Positions 32,107 to 44,656 of a DNA stretch of 64,000 bases are shown in pieces (the stretch's first letter is position 1; every line of letters starts with the position of its first letter). A model generated the notes under the pieces. It saw nothing but the letters and a program-made list of their open reading frames with translations. It did no database searches and was not told the origin of the DNA. A program made the translations under genes and the position numbers. Source of the stretch: Epinephelus fuscoguttatus (lineage: Eukaryota; Chordata; Actinopteri; Perciformes; Serranidae); contig NC_064770.1 of the NCBI RefSeq assembly GCF_011397635.1, positions 24,659,603 through 24,723,602 on the forward strand, read 5' to 3'.

Positions 32107-35100
32107 CATGTCCTAACTGAGCGTGTGGATGTAAAACCTTTGCTAAAGCTCAGGAGTGAACTTCTTTAAGGGAATAACCTTTACAGCTTGTTATGTAACC
32201 ACAGCAGGTCCAGGAGGATTGTATTTTAAATGTAGGGACACACACACACTCACACACACACACGGCTTCACGCGAAAGTTCTCGGGTGTACACTGCTGCC
32301 TTTGTGCCTAGCGGACAGAGTCCAAATAAAGACTCTACTCATATGTGTCCTTGGGTGAAGAAAATCAACTCAACTTTGCCCTTAGATCAGATGGCGGTCG
32401 AGATGCAGAGCTGGATATAAAACCAGAGCAGAGGAAGGAGGAAATCCTGCTGCACTCTGCGTCCTGTGACCTTCTGTCACACACGCCATCACAGTAAAGT
32501 TTAACCCTTTCACCTTCCACGACAGGAAGGAGGTTTGAAACCCCCGTCACATCCCAGGTTTAGGACAGTCTAGGTCAAGATTTGGGGGATAAACACATAA
32601 AGGAAGATGGGAACTCCCAAAGTCACCTCTGAATCAGCATAAAAGCCATCACAAAATAGTACGTAGCCTTCTTAAATTAAAGAGAGGCAACCAGTGTCCC
32701 CCACTGGATCCCATCTGAATTGTGCCATGAGTTACACACGATATGAGTCAATTTAAAAGATAATTTTCCAAGTCACTACAGCTGCAGTTTGTCGTAGGTT
32801 TGTAATAGTACCTTTTAGTCTTGTATAAAATAACAGACTTAACCACTTTGACGTCACCCATTGTTTTGTGAACTTCCATTTTGAAGCCTCAAGTTCAGCA
32901 TTTCGGCCACAAGTGACCATATTTGTTTATTTATTTCAGCCTCTCATCTTGCACAATAACATTATCTTACTTGGTGTGTTTTGTCCAGTGACTCCTGGTC
33001 TTTTTATCACCCACAGAGCTGAAGAACCAGCAAGATCTGTTGCCCAAGTAGGCATGTATCCCGGTACAAGACACACAGGCATCATAGCTTTAGCAACAGA
33101 GAAAGCCATTATGTCACTTAAGCAACTTGTGTAGTCTTTCTAATATGTATTTTCACAGTCTTATGGTGCGTTCCATTTGCACTGAAAAGTAAAAATTTCC
33201 GATTTGGTTATTTCAACCGGAATGACCAGTGAAGTCGGATTTGCCACTCGGAAAGTCAAAGAAACCTCACAAGCCCTGACTTTAAAATCCAAAATAGCCG
33301 CTCTGTGCACCAACAGTAGTGAAAGCTGTAGTAATTTACTTTTTATTCGCACTTCTGTCTTATTTGTGTCTCATAAAAACAGCCTCACACATAGTACCGT
33401 CCAACTTACAGTGTAATATAGGGTATTGCTAACAGTGGCTGACCTAGCTTGAACTGGTATTGCTAACATCTGCGCAATCAACTCGGGTGTGTGACAACAT
33501 TCAAAGCTCCACTTTCCAAGGTAAACGTAACACAGCATTATACTTAAACAATTTTACAACAAACTGCGACTTCCTTGACTTCCATATGTAGATTTATTCT
33601 GAAATAGAGTGATGCAGGGATTTTTGTAGGCCGACATGGAAGTTAGTGTTGCCCTGGCTCCCTCATTAAATTATTATTTTTTTCATTTCGACATTGGATT
33701 TTGCAGAAAATACACTCTGTGGTACTTACACATGTTGGTCACCAAACTAATCTTCACAAATTAACACCACTTAAACGATTTTAAAAGCTTAAATGTAGTC
33801 GCCAAAAGATGTGTTCAGTATGACGATGTTCTGCAGTTTCTTTTAGCCACTTGTTAGCAATTGCTTTCTTAAGACAGCTAGTCTTAAGTCCAAGTTGGGT
33901 ATTATACTGATGTATTTTTTTGTCATAGAACAAAACCTGAACGTCCCTTGAGCTTGTGTTAACCACAGACCTTATTTCAGGTGTTTCACCACAAAACCCT
34001 TTTAAAAAAAACACCATTGACTTCAAGACGAGGGAACCAGGAGTGCTAAAATGCTAACTCATTTCTGGGTTTTAGGATTCATTCCTGCACCACTCTATAA
34101 GGTCCCATGGAGGTCTCATTGCTCCTCAAATCCCATCTATACTTACAAAAATGTGGGGTTCAGATACCTCTAAGGGGGTTTATGCTATGAAATGTGAGTC
34201 TACTTGATTATATTATGAAGGGAGTGATTAGGGGGAGGTGGAGGTGGTGAAACAGGGGTTGCTTGTGTGTGTCTGTGTGTGTATAATTATGGTTTGGGCA
34301 GTTTTAAAGGGAGGAGGTGATCACCCTCCGGGCATTGCTGTGGTGACTGAAGCATATGAAGTGGTATGACTGCTCAATCAGGTCACGTGAAGTCGGTCAG
34401 GAGTACCGCAGACGTTTCCCATGATGGTCGGCCTAATCTGCCAGACGTGCGTCTCCCTGGGGGTATGTATGCACCCTCAGCGGCACGAGAGTCAGACAGC
34501 CCGAAAAACCCCACACATGTTCACTTCAAGCCACAGACTTTTACTCTGTGATTACTTTGCGGCCTTTGTTTTGTGGTTTGAAAGAGTTAGTCTGACACAC
34601 TCCAACATGACTGAACCAAACTGATGTTTTGTTGGTTTTAAAGCTTCAAACTCATCACTGAGGATATCTGGGCCACACCGAGAGGTTTCTGTAATGACTC
34701 ATAAACATATTAGCATGACATTTATGTGGAGTAGAGCGCACTGAGTGTGTTTGTGTGCCAGAGAGACAGACTCAGGAATCTAATTGCTTTTAATGGAACT
34801 TAGGACTTCAGTGAGGATGCTCTGCTTGACCGGGTCCAGCACTGACAGAAACGGACAGCAACATCACATTTGTATAACCATATTCCCAAAGCCCGACACT
34901 ATGCATATGACCTATTTTCCACTTGAAGCACAGAAAACATTCAAATCAAGGTTTTCTCTGTGTGACGACTGCTTTGCATCAATCCACCTCGTATGTAAAA
35001 CCTCACAACTAGTGGAACTAAAGGGACAAAGACTCTTACTGGGCCCCAAACTGGAGTGGCTTCACACAGATTTCCCCTCACTAAACACTCCCTTTTTCCC

Positions 35101-36770
35101 TGTTTTCTTTTTTTTTCTTTTCCACCCTACTAAGTGGCGCACATCTCCAGGAATTAAGTTTCCTTTAAAACACATGGTTAAGTCTTCGCAACCTACACTG
35201 TCTGGATGCATGAAGTCAAAGATCTGATGTATTCACGTTAACCCATCACCTTCGGGGAGTTTATCCAGGTGTAACCTTACTGTCGGGCTCCAGTTACTCT
35301 TGCTCTTGTCATCTGGCACCAGACTGCATCATGCTGGTTTGAGGGAGTTCAGTGTATTGTGTAATCCTGCTGATGTGAAGCTGTAGAAAATGACTCATTT
35401 GAGCTTCTTTGACTGCTCTGCTACAGTACTATTTTGGAAGATGCTGACTCCATCTCAATGCGAAGGAGGCTTTTAATTTCTGTTTTTATAAAGCCACGGA
35501 AGTGAATCTGATCATGCAACTGCAAGTGATGGTGCTGTGCAGTTTTAAAAGGTTTAAGGTTGCAATCATCAGTCGAAACTTTCCTCTACTCGTATAAAAC
35601 AAAAGGCAAGTCACAGCCTAAATCACACGACCATAAGAGATCAGCTGAACTGTTTGTGTTATGTCTGGAGAACGTCACTTTGTTTAGGACAGAGGACTCG
35701 GAATGAAACATTTGTCCATAAGAGACACCTATGAATAAACAAATGAGTGAATATGTTTAAACATCTGTTCATGCTTGACCATCGGAGTAATGCACACAGG
35801 AAGTGAGACCCCCTCCTTCTCTGCGGAGGCAGGAATGCTGTAATTGAAACCACGTGTGCTGTAGAAACAAGCTCTCGCTCTCTCCCTTTGTGTGTGTGAG
35901 TGTAATTCATCCCACTATTTCCCAACCTGATCACTCCCCCTTCTTATGTAAGAGTCTCGTCCACAGGTCCTCAGAGTCTGATCTGAAATCAGTCCTTTAC
36001 ATTTTGGATTGGTACGGATTATTACAAAGTATATTAGTGCAGTTTAATTGGCTAAATCATGTTTGGGCGTTTGGACATATGGACATAGGTTAGAGGCGGG
36101 CAGCTGTTGCTCACAGCATTCTCCACAAACCTTTCACCTTATAAATGTGTTGCCTGTGCAATGCTGTCCTTGCTCTATAAAGACCTACTAACCACAGTGC
36201 TTTGCACCAATGAAATATTGAGAGATATGAAAGAAAACACTGTGCTTTACAGCAAATAAATGTCTTCTGGGTGTCGACTTGTACTCATAAACATCTGAAA
36301 ATACTTACAGTATTTTCCCACACTGGTATGAATGGGGTAGACACAATAATTGAAACTCCTCTCAGTATAACCCTTTAAATGCATCCACCTAAAAGACCCT
36401 GTTGGACTGTTGTATCAAACTGAATTAGTTTTAGTAAGGTGCACCTACTAAGCTGGCAACTGAGTGCATAAAATTATATGTAATAAACTGACACCACAAT
36501 CTTGGGCGGATTATGACACAATGGGTCTGTGGGCGTGGACGCATATAAATCCCTGCCCCTGACGTCCTAGATAAACTGAAACACTAATTTAAAATCATGG
36601 TGGTTTATTTCTTGTGACATCTTCATATTTTTTAGGACTTTTGTGTCTCTGAAATTGACGTAAATGACTAAGTGCTTTGACAGAGGCTCTGGTTTTGGGG
36701 CCCCCTGTGCCCTTTGGCTCCTGGGCCTTCACCTAGCAGACCCGTTTGGTAATACACCTATGACGACAAA
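32105..36770. other. Intergenic, no gene recognised
   Basis: Only spurious frames. The longest, 147 codons at 34784-35227, has no family resemblance and a poly-F/T-run stretch. A 'gtgcgttccatttgcactg' string at 33167 looks like the end of a teleost MITE whose other end I could not place. Confidence 0.35.
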
Positions 36771-36779
36771 GTGCCATGC

Positions 36780-37270
36780 GGTTTGTGATTTTTGTTTGTT
36801 TGTTTTTTTTGTTTTGTTTTTTCAACTGCATGCTCTTTCTTTTTCTTTTTGTGTCTTTTTTGTTTTGTTTGTTTGTTTTTTGCTGTTTTTTTTGGAACTG
36901 TTTGCTCCTTCTTTTTCTTTTTGTGTCTTTTTGTTTGTTTTTTGCTGTTTGTTGTTTTTTGTTTTTTTTTAACTGTGTGCTCCTTTTTCTTTTTGTCTTT
37001 TTTTGTTTTGTTTTTTGTTTGGTTTTTTGCTATTTTTTGTTTGTTTGTTTTTGTTTTTTTTAACTGCATGCTCTTTCTTTTTATTTTTGTGTCTTTTTTG
37101 TTTGTTTTTTTGCTGTTTTTTGTTTGTTTGTTTGTTTTTGTTTTTTTGAACTGTATGTTCTTTCTTGTTCTTTTTGTGTCTTTTTTGCTGTTTTTGTTTG
37201 TTTGTTTTTTTAACTGTAGGCTCTATCTTTTTATTTTTGTGTCTTTTTTGTTTTGTGCTGTTTTTTGTTA
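36780..37270. repeat. T-rich minisatellite, ~64-91 bp units
   Basis: Six anchors of the type 'aactg(c/t)atgctctttct' near 36825, 36896, 36970, 37061, 37148 and 37212 divide a tract of T runs, 'tttgtttg' and 'ttttgtgtc'. The resulting long open frames (Phe-rich on plus, Lys-rich on minus) are composition artefacts. Confidence 0.85.
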
Positions 37271-37294
37271 GTTTTTTGTGCTTTGTTGAATTTT

Positions 37295-37446
37295 AGGTGA
37301 CATTGTGTAACATCTTGGCCAAGGGACTACAGATGAAAAATAGCCTTTGGGCTTTTTCTGGCATTTTTATACAATGTGTATTTATTATATTTATTAATTT
37401 GCACTGACCCCTCTTAAATAAACTGAAAATAAATCAATAAATAAAA
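37295..37446 (+). mobile_element. LINE 3' tail upstream of the cyth3 exon
   Basis: The string 'cttggccaagggactacaga' followed by 'tgaaaaatagcctttgggct' and a terminal (AAAT)-rich tail at 37420-37446 matches a common fish LINE 3' end. 5'-truncated; it stops about 330 bp before the cyth3 ATG. Confidence 0.6.
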
Positions 37447-37479
37447 CTTGTTCCAGCACCAATAGTGGCCTAGTACTAT

Positions 37480-37778
37480 ACAACGATAACACGCTCGGCC
37501 ACTGTGGGCGAAAAGACACCGCTGCTGCAGACACACACACACACACACTCACACACGCATCGGGAACCGGGGAGACTGCCGTGCGACTGTGAGGCGTAAA
37601 TGGCCACAACATTTCCCAAAAGAAAGACGCTGCCCGTGAGACAACCTGTGTGTGACCAAATGCGTCCTGGAAATTAGGACGCGTATTTTGCTGTGTGCAT
37701 TAGAGCCCCCTTTTCGCACAACGGAAGTTTCTGTGACCGATTTTTTTGGGGGGGATCTTTGATTTATAGGCTGCAAAC
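37480..37778 (+). promoter_or_regulatory. cyth3: Candidate cyth3 promoter and 5' UTR
   Basis: A CpG-containing stretch, distinct from the AT-rich repeats before it, leads into an ATG with a favourable context (AAACATGG). An in-frame TAG at 37767-37769 precedes it, so translation would start at 37779 if the leader is unspliced. A CA-rich run lies near 37530. No transcription start is visible. Confidence 0.45.
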
Positions 37779-37797
37779 ATGGACGAGGACAACCAAG
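37779..37797 (+). CDS. cyth3: First coding exon of cytohesin-3 (partial: 6 codons plus 1 nt)
   Basis: ATG GAC GAG GAC AAC CAA G followed by the donor GTATGA encodes MDEDNQ plus one base of the next codon. Human CYTH3 begins MDEDGGGEGGG and then VPEDLS, with a short first exon and a long first intron. Here the split codon would give V, hence MDEDNQ-V. Human CYTH3 is the divergent neighbour of RAC1 on 7p22, and the same orientation is seen here. Cytohesins are ARF guanine-nucleotide exchange factors with coiled-coil, Sec7 and PH domains, all encoded by later exons. I found no second exon in the rest of the window. The sequence evidence is only six residues, so the call leans on synteny. Confidence 0.6.
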
Positions 37798-37886
37798 GTA
37801 TGATTCATTCAGTGCAATTCAGACCAATGATTTGTTGCTATTTTCAGTACCAACAGTCAGGAGACATGTGCATCTGCAGCCTGCTC

Positions 37887-37922
<36 letters not shown>
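37887..37922 (+). repeat. (AAT)n microsatellite
   Basis: About 12 perfect trinucleotide units within 100 bases of the cyth3 exon 1 donor. A second AAT run occurs at 20071-20093. Confidence 0.95.
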
Positions 37923-38570
37923 TGGATCCTGACTTTGGCCTATGAGTGATGTTAGACTTGACATGGAGTTAGTTTTATCCTGGGCACATGCAGCAACATT
38001 GATCTCATCTGTCCACAGTCAAACCCAATCATCTTTCCCACACCAGCATTTTCTGCTAGAGACTCCTAAATGAGCAAAACCTCCTTCACTCATGTTGACT
38101 CGCAGTGTTTCAAGAGTCCTACCTACTTGATGTGAGAAGATACAAAGGTTGACCTACATTCAGGGTGATGGTTAAGACTCAGCAAGGTTATTATCAGGCT
38201 TGAATGGATCAGCATGATGACTGTCAGTGCATCAGACTTGTAGTATTAGTGCTGTGGCCGGGAGCCTTGTGTTTATCTAAGCCTTTGTCAGCTGCAGGCT
38301 GGTGTCACTCTGGCCCAACAGGTCTTCTCACTATCACCCAAGCATAGCCATGAGACGGATTCATTTATTGACTCATGAGTGGAAGTGTTGGCACAGATGC
38401 GTCACTGCAACAGGAGCCCGCAGACTACATCCACTGCTCATAGTTCAGCACAGGGACAGGTTGAGAAACTTTTGAGGTGAAATGTGTGGAGAGTGGGAAC
38501 ATGTGTAAAGCCCTGGTTCTTGGCAATAGTAACTACTATATTATTATAGGTGCATTGTTTATTACTTGTA

Positions 38571-38602
<32 letters not shown>

Positions 38603-38726
38603 AAGAATGCAGAATAGGCAGCTATACATGTACTATTATGAACTTTTATCAATAGATAGGAAGTAGCCTAAAGCCATGGGCAGATCACTAGAGAGCAAGC
38701 CCCTGGACGCAGACATGTAAAATGTG

Positions 38727-39630
38727 GTGTAATCTCTCTTTTGGTCATATTTTTTTGCGTCTCCTCGTGGTCATTTTGTGTCTGTTTCTGGTCATTCTGT
38801 GTGTCTTGGTGGTTATTCTGCATCTCTTTGTGGTGGTTTTGTGTCTGTGGTGGTTTTGTTTGTCTTGGTCATCATTTTGCAACTCTTTGTGCTCATTTTG
38901 TGTCTCGTGGGTTTTTTGTGTCCCTTTGTGGTTGTTTTGTGTGTCTTGGTGGTTATCTTGCATCGCTTTGTGGTCATTTTGTGTCCCTTTGTGGTCATTT
39001 TGTGTCTCGTGGTTGTTTTGTGTCCCTTTGTGGTTGTTTTGTGTGTCTTGGGGGTTATCTTGCATCTCTTTGTGGTCATTTTGTGTCCCTTTGTGGTCAT
39101 TTTGTGTCTCTCTGTGGTCATTTTGTGGCCCTTTGTGGTCGTTTTGTGTCCCTTTGTGGTTGTTTTGTGTGTGTTGGTGGTTATCTTGCATCTCTTTGTG
39201 GTCATTTTGTGTCCCTTTGTGGTTGTTTTGTGTGTCTTGGGGGTTATCTTGCATCTCTTTGTGGTCATTTTGTGGTCCTTTGTGGTCCTTTGTGGTCATT
39301 TTGTGTCCCTTTATGGTTGTTTTGTGTGTCTAGTTTGTCATTTTGCATCTCTTTGTGCTTGTTTTGCATCCCTTTGTAGTCATTTTGTGTCTCCTTGTGG
39401 TTATTTTGCATCTCTCTCTGGTCGTTTTGCTTCTCTTTGCGGTTATTGTACATCTCTGTGTGGTGATTTTGTGTGTCTTGGTAGTCATTTTGCATCTCCA
39501 AGTAGTTATTTTGCATCTCCTTGTGGTTATTTTGCATCTGTGGTGGTTTCTTTTATCTTGGTTATCATTTCGCAACTCATTGTGGTTGTTTTCCATCTCT
39601 TTGTGATCATTTTTTGTCTCTTGGGGTTGT
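38727..39630. repeat. 21-bp minisatellite, open in several frames
   Basis: About 40 units of the type 'tttgtggtcattttgtgtccc', with 'gtgtcttggtggttatcttg' variants. Because 21 is a multiple of 3 and the unit lacks stops in several frames, it yields long frames on both strands: up to 286 codons on plus (7-residue LCGHFVS repeat) and 184 on minus (TQNDHKG repeat). No gene context supports translation. Confidence 0.9.
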
Positions 39631-40268
39631 TTGATTGACCTGACAATAGAAATTGTAACTGTAAATGTCACCTCATCCAGAGGTTTTGGTACAGCGGCCT
39701 GTGGTCCTGTAGCCGGTGGGCCTGCTCAGTAATTTAGCCATGATACTAACAAACCAGCTACTTTTCACCTTATGACTCTGGTTGGAAGGGATTGAAGGGG
39801 GATTCAGATTCTGGTCCCACCCCTGATTCGGCAACTCTACTAAGCCTGTAATCATAAACTGAATCCTGCAGGTGAGAAACCATCACTCATGTTGTACCTC
39901 ACCTCACCTCGGTAAGTCAGTGGTATTCAGTCCCACATGCTCTCTGCTTGCGGAGCTGCAGGATGTGACTATCTGCTGGAGTATTGCAATGCATGGCATG
40001 CTGGCATAAAGCTGTCATTGTGCTGTTTGCAGCCAGCCTGGCCTCCAGCGGTGGCACACGTCAGCACAGCCCCACAGACAGACATATGGTGCTGTGATGC
40101 CGACCAGGGATAGCTGACAACAGCCGGGAGTGTATAAACACACACACATTCACACTTGCATATATTCATGGCTGCACACTGACACACTGACACTCACACA
40201 AATTAAATTTTGTCCTTATGGCACTGTTTGCAGTGAAGATAGATGGATGGATCCTGACAGAGAATGAT

Positions 40269-40270
<2 letters not shown>

Positions 40271-40301
<31 letters not shown>
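40271..40301 (+). repeat. (GT)n microsatellite
   Basis: Uninterrupted GT run of about 15 units. Confidence 0.97.
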
Positions 40302-40303
<2 letters not shown>

Positions 40304-41253
40304 CAGGTATGAGTGTGTGATTTACGCCACAGTCTGCCCTCCCATCTGGAATGAATAGTGTCCTGGATGCTGCAGGGAAGAGAGTCTGCAGTGCTCCTGT
40401 TTTTTGTTTTGTGTTGAAATGTGTGGAACGTTATCCACAAATTGCGATAGAACAGTTTAACACCCACACGAGCCCACAGCAGAGTTGGGTGCTCAGGGCT
40501 TCGCAGATGATGAGCGATGGTGTTGGTTAGGGTTACAGGCATGTGGCAAGTTGGTTGACAAAGTTCAATATCTGACAGTCATTCCCCACAAAGGGACACG
40601 CACATTTTTTTCTGCGACACAAGTCGAGTGAGAGGGAGCGAGGTGGACAGAGTGAGATACCGAGGTGTCAGATGGAGAACAGACAGCGAGAAAGGCGCGA
40701 GGATGGAAAGAACGCGTGACCGCAAAGAGTGAGAGAGAGACATAGTCGTAGTAGCAGTGATGGTGAGATGTCTGAGGGGGAATGAGAGAGCGAGACAGGA
40801 GGAGATGTGTGTGGAGGGGATAAATGTGGAGGGAAGGGGAGGGGGGGATGAAGTGCCAGAGCAAAGTTGGAAAACGGCCAGAGAAGTATGGAGCACCGCC
40901 AGTGAGAGACAGCGAGGGAGAGTGGTGGTGGACTAGATATTCTTTCTGAATCAATCCTCCTGTGTGTTAGAGGAGTTTCTCTCAATGAAAGTCCGTCTTT
41001 TCTGTCATAATTAACTCAACCGAACATTGAGCAGAGTCCAGCCATCCATGACTATCATCAACCCAGGTCGTACTTTTGATGAGGAGTCAGCTTTCATTTC
41101 TTTTCCATCTTCTTCTGTGTTTTTTAATCCTTGAAATGTTCTCTGTGTTGGAAAAAGGAGACCTAGTACCATTTCCATGCACATGATTTTTTTTTTCATG
41201 CAAGTGGCATGGCTATATGGATGGCAGTGTTGATTGTTGGTTAGTTGGTCTAC

Positions 41254-42050
41254 CACTTTATTCCAGACTGAAACATCTCAACAGCTACAGGATGGATTGC
41301 CAAATTTTGTACATACAATCACAGACCCCAGAAGATTAGTTATAATGATTTTTAGTGAGCCCAAGAAGTTTTCTAGAGCGCCACCACGAGGTTGACGTTC
41401 TTGGTATTGATTGAAATTTCCCAAAAACTACTGGATGGATTGCCATGAAATCAGGATTAATCGTGATAACTAGTGTTATCATCACTTCAAAATTTTTCCA
41501 TTACACTGGTTTATGTCTAGGGTTGCCGCGATATACCGGCTTTAAGGTATACTGTGATATAACAGTTGACGGTTATCATACCGTGTACATTTGCTTATCT
41601 ACGAAATTGGGGGAAAAAGGCAACTGAATGGAGAAACTCCCCTTTACTTTAGTTATTTTCAAAGACTTAATTTTTATGCATACTTCTATTAACAGAATGA
41701 TTTCAAGTTTCAACTATAATAATAAAACGTTTGTTCAACCAAAAATAACCCTTAGATTTTTATTCCTTTAAGGGTTATTCTGACTGATAATAATTTCTGA
41801 GATACCATGATATCGTGAAACCGCGATATTTTCTGAGACGGTTATCGTACCGTGAAAATCTCATACCATTGCAACCCTTTTTATGATGTCCAAAACTAAT
41901 GATATTCCCATCAGCCTTAGCTGTAGGCAACTTTCTGTTTATTGTTAATTAGCAAGTGCTAGTATGCTAACATGCTTAAAAGAGATGGTGAACATAGTAT
42001 TACACATGCTAAACATTAGCACTGCTGCGCCTCAACACAGCCTGTGGACA
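41254..42050. repeat. Teleost interspersed repeat split by a hAT MITE
   Basis: Left part has 'actggatggattgccatgaa' and 'agcgccaccacgaggttgac'; right part has 'cccatcagccttagctgtag' and 'tagtatgctaacatgctta'. A second copy at 58090-58400 carries the same blocks without the insert, which confirms that the 41518-41879 segment is an insertion. Confidence 0.65.
41518..41879. mobile_element. hAT-type MITE nested in a repeat
   Basis: Left end AGGGTTGCCGCGATATACC (from 41520) and right end, reverse-complemented, AGGGTTGCAATGGTATGAG. Flanks tttatgtc (41510-41517) and tttatgat (41880-41887) match at 6 of 8. Internal 'accgcgatat' strings recur near both ends. Confidence 0.65.
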
Positions 42051-44309
42051 TATAAGAGAGCGTTGGACAGCGTTGGAGGTGGGGCCCTGTTAACTCCAAT
42101 TAAAATAGCTTAGTGTTGCATGAAGCCAAAAAAGGTTCAGTTTGCAGATATGAATTTACCCGGATTGTCCACATCAGTGGGCTCATAAATGGCGCACTAG
42201 AGATTTGAGTTGGAATAAGATGATTTGACTGTGTAGCTCTTCATTTTTTAAATATTATTGGATTTGATAAATCAAATCCCAATTGTCACATTGGAAGTCT
42301 GTGGGGAAAGTCTTTGTGGGCCTGAGGACATCATATGACGGACTTGAAATTGTAGTTACACAGTTTGGCCACCATTAGCTTCCGACGCACTTCCTGGGGG
42401 CCTGGCACGGCTGTAGAGCAGGGAATGTCAGCTTGTTTTGCTCAGGGGCCATTTTTGCGAAATGACAAAGAGCCAGGGGCCAGATAATAAACTGTATATG
42501 AATAAAAAATATTTATCAGTACATATATATAAGGGACTTGCTTGTTTTAACCTTTCAATGTTTTCTGCCTTCTCTCATCTTAGCCAAGAGGCAAATCCAG
42601 TCCCAGCCCCACACAGGTCAGGTGTACGCAGGGGCGTCTTTAGAACTTGAGAATATTCATCCTCCCTTGGCACTTTTTTTTGTAAACAAGCTCTATGTAA
42701 TGCACTCTGGAAACTTATTTACTTTTGATCTACTAAAAAGATCCCAGTGTGTATCAGTTTATTTTCATTTTGAATTAGCAAATGGTCAGTGGGTCACCCA
42801 GCACCCTATCTGGCCCCCTGGCTGTCAGTTGAGCATCACTGCTGCATCACTGTGTCTTTTCTTTCTCTTGTTCGATTCTTTATCTATTGTTGTGTTTTTC
42901 TCATATCAGTTACTTTTCTGCGACCACAGTCGGCCGAACTGCACCAGGCTTAGAGAAAACGGGTTCATAGTAATCCATCTGACACGCATGACAGTCAACA
43001 ATACAATGCCTCCTGCCACAACAGTAGCTCAGTGGACAATGGGCCAACAAGAGCCCACAAAGCTTTGCTACAGTGAAGCCAGTCTGACTGAGCAGCCTGA
43101 GCAAAGCTTACTGTAACACATTCTGGTTCTGCATGACTGACTCTGACAGTCCGACAAATGCACACCTACAGTATCTCTGCTTCCTCTTCTACAGTGTAAT
43201 CTTTGTTAGTTGGTGAGCTGTGTGCACATCGTCAATAGAGACGTCATGAGTGATGTCCATATGGTATGAATCAGAGCATTTATGCTAGACACTGGCTTCA
43301 CAGCACGCCTTGCGACGGCTTGCGAGTTTGGCTACATGCCGCTCTATTTACACACTGTGAAAACCAGCCATTTAAACTTGGCAGTTCAGCATGTGAGTGT
43401 GTGTGTCAGTGTGTGGTCTGCGGGGTTATGGTACACTGCAGCCCAACTCGGGCGAGGCAAGACGAACACGACGAGCTGGGCTTTCAGATGTGTGTGCCAT
43501 TCATCTGCCGGCTGCAGGACAGCGCCAGCAGCTTCCTGCTACGTTCAGGATTTGTGTTTTTGTCTTTGGAGTAGATTTGCAGCTGCTGTCTTTTCCGCGC
43601 AGCCCACACGCTGTCAGGTGGCTGAGAGAGGAGCGTCCTGAAGTCTTGATGGAGCGTAGGAACAAATCATGCTTTGATAGTACGCACCTCCTCAGACTGA
43701 ATATCTTCTCTGTCCCATATTTTAACTCTTAAGAGGGGTCGCCTGGTTCATCTGTACTGCAGATATCTACAGATAATTGTGGTGGTGGATGTTTACTTCA
43801 AGCATGAGTAGGCTCAGGCAGGCAGTAAGGATCTGTACGCAGCCTGTGTGACGGTGAAGGACCTGAGGGCCCTGCAGGATGTTAGGGAGCACCAGAGGGA
43901 CGTTGCAGTAGAGGCCCTGTTCTTTACAAGTTACCTCGACACAAAAAGTTAGTTACTTACAGCGGAAGGTCATGTGCAGTCTGCTGTTATAGCTTTTTAT
44001 TAAAGGTATGATTAGTGTCAAAGCTTGTGTGCAGTGCAGTAAAATGTTCTTGTCTAATTCAGGGAGGCTTTGGGGTTAAATCTGGGGCCAAATGACAGGT
44101 GTCTTTTGATAGATGGCGAAACATTTGGCTACTGAAGGATATTTGGCCTACCTCCTGCAACCTGTGGCATGAGAGTGCTCCATTTCCCAGACCCGAGTGG
44201 AAAATGTTTCACACTCTTATAGCCACAAGATTGACCTCAGAGATGTCAGCCTAACCTGCCTAATTAATGGAGTTTTTAATGGACCATTTCCCACGTTATA
44301 TTTCCTGAT

Positions 44310-44656
44310 TTAAGGAATACTTCAACATTTTGAGTCAACATTTGGGTTAACAGGGTTACATTCTATCACTCAACTTCCTGTAAAACCGTAACTCGTCATT
44401 TTTACACTTTGTTTTTTGTATGTATTAAACAAATAAGACATAATATGTGCTAGCAGGTGGATTTTGTCATCTTCAGACAGAGACAGACAAGCTGTTTCCC
44501 TCTGTTTCCAGTCTTTGTTCTGTGCTAAGCTAACTAGCTACTGTTGGTAGCTTCGTATTAAGCGTACAGACATGTGAGGGGGATTGATCTTGTCGTCTAG
44601 CTCTTTGGAGGACAACAACGAAACTTATTTCCCAAAATGTCAGACTATTCCTTTAA
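44310..44656. mobile_element. TTAA-bounded MITE
   Basis: TTAA at 44310-44313 and 44653-44656. Left end GGAATACTTCAACATTTTGA; right end, reverse-complemented, GGAATAGTCTGACATTTTGG. Internal 'tgctaagctaactagct' is shared with other fish elements. Confidence 0.65.

Noticed and set aside
34784-35227. 147-codon plus-strand frame
   Set aside because: No family resemblance, includes a run derived from poly-T; no splice or promoter context.
36758-37271. Long Phe-rich and Lys-rich frames
   Set aside because: Produced by T-run tandem repeats; no start context or gene structure.
38727-39630. CRISPR-like regular repeats
   Set aside because: Contiguous minisatellite units without unique spacers, in a vertebrate genome.
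38778-39638. 286-codon plus-strand frame and 184-codon minus-strand frame
   Set aside because: Both are readings of the 21-bp minisatellite; overlapping open frames on both strands follow from unit length, not from a gene.
42538-43116. 192-codon plus-strand frame, the longest outside tandem repeats
   Set aside because: No recognisable domain, and composition like surrounding intron DNA. Chance length is plausible in 64 kb.
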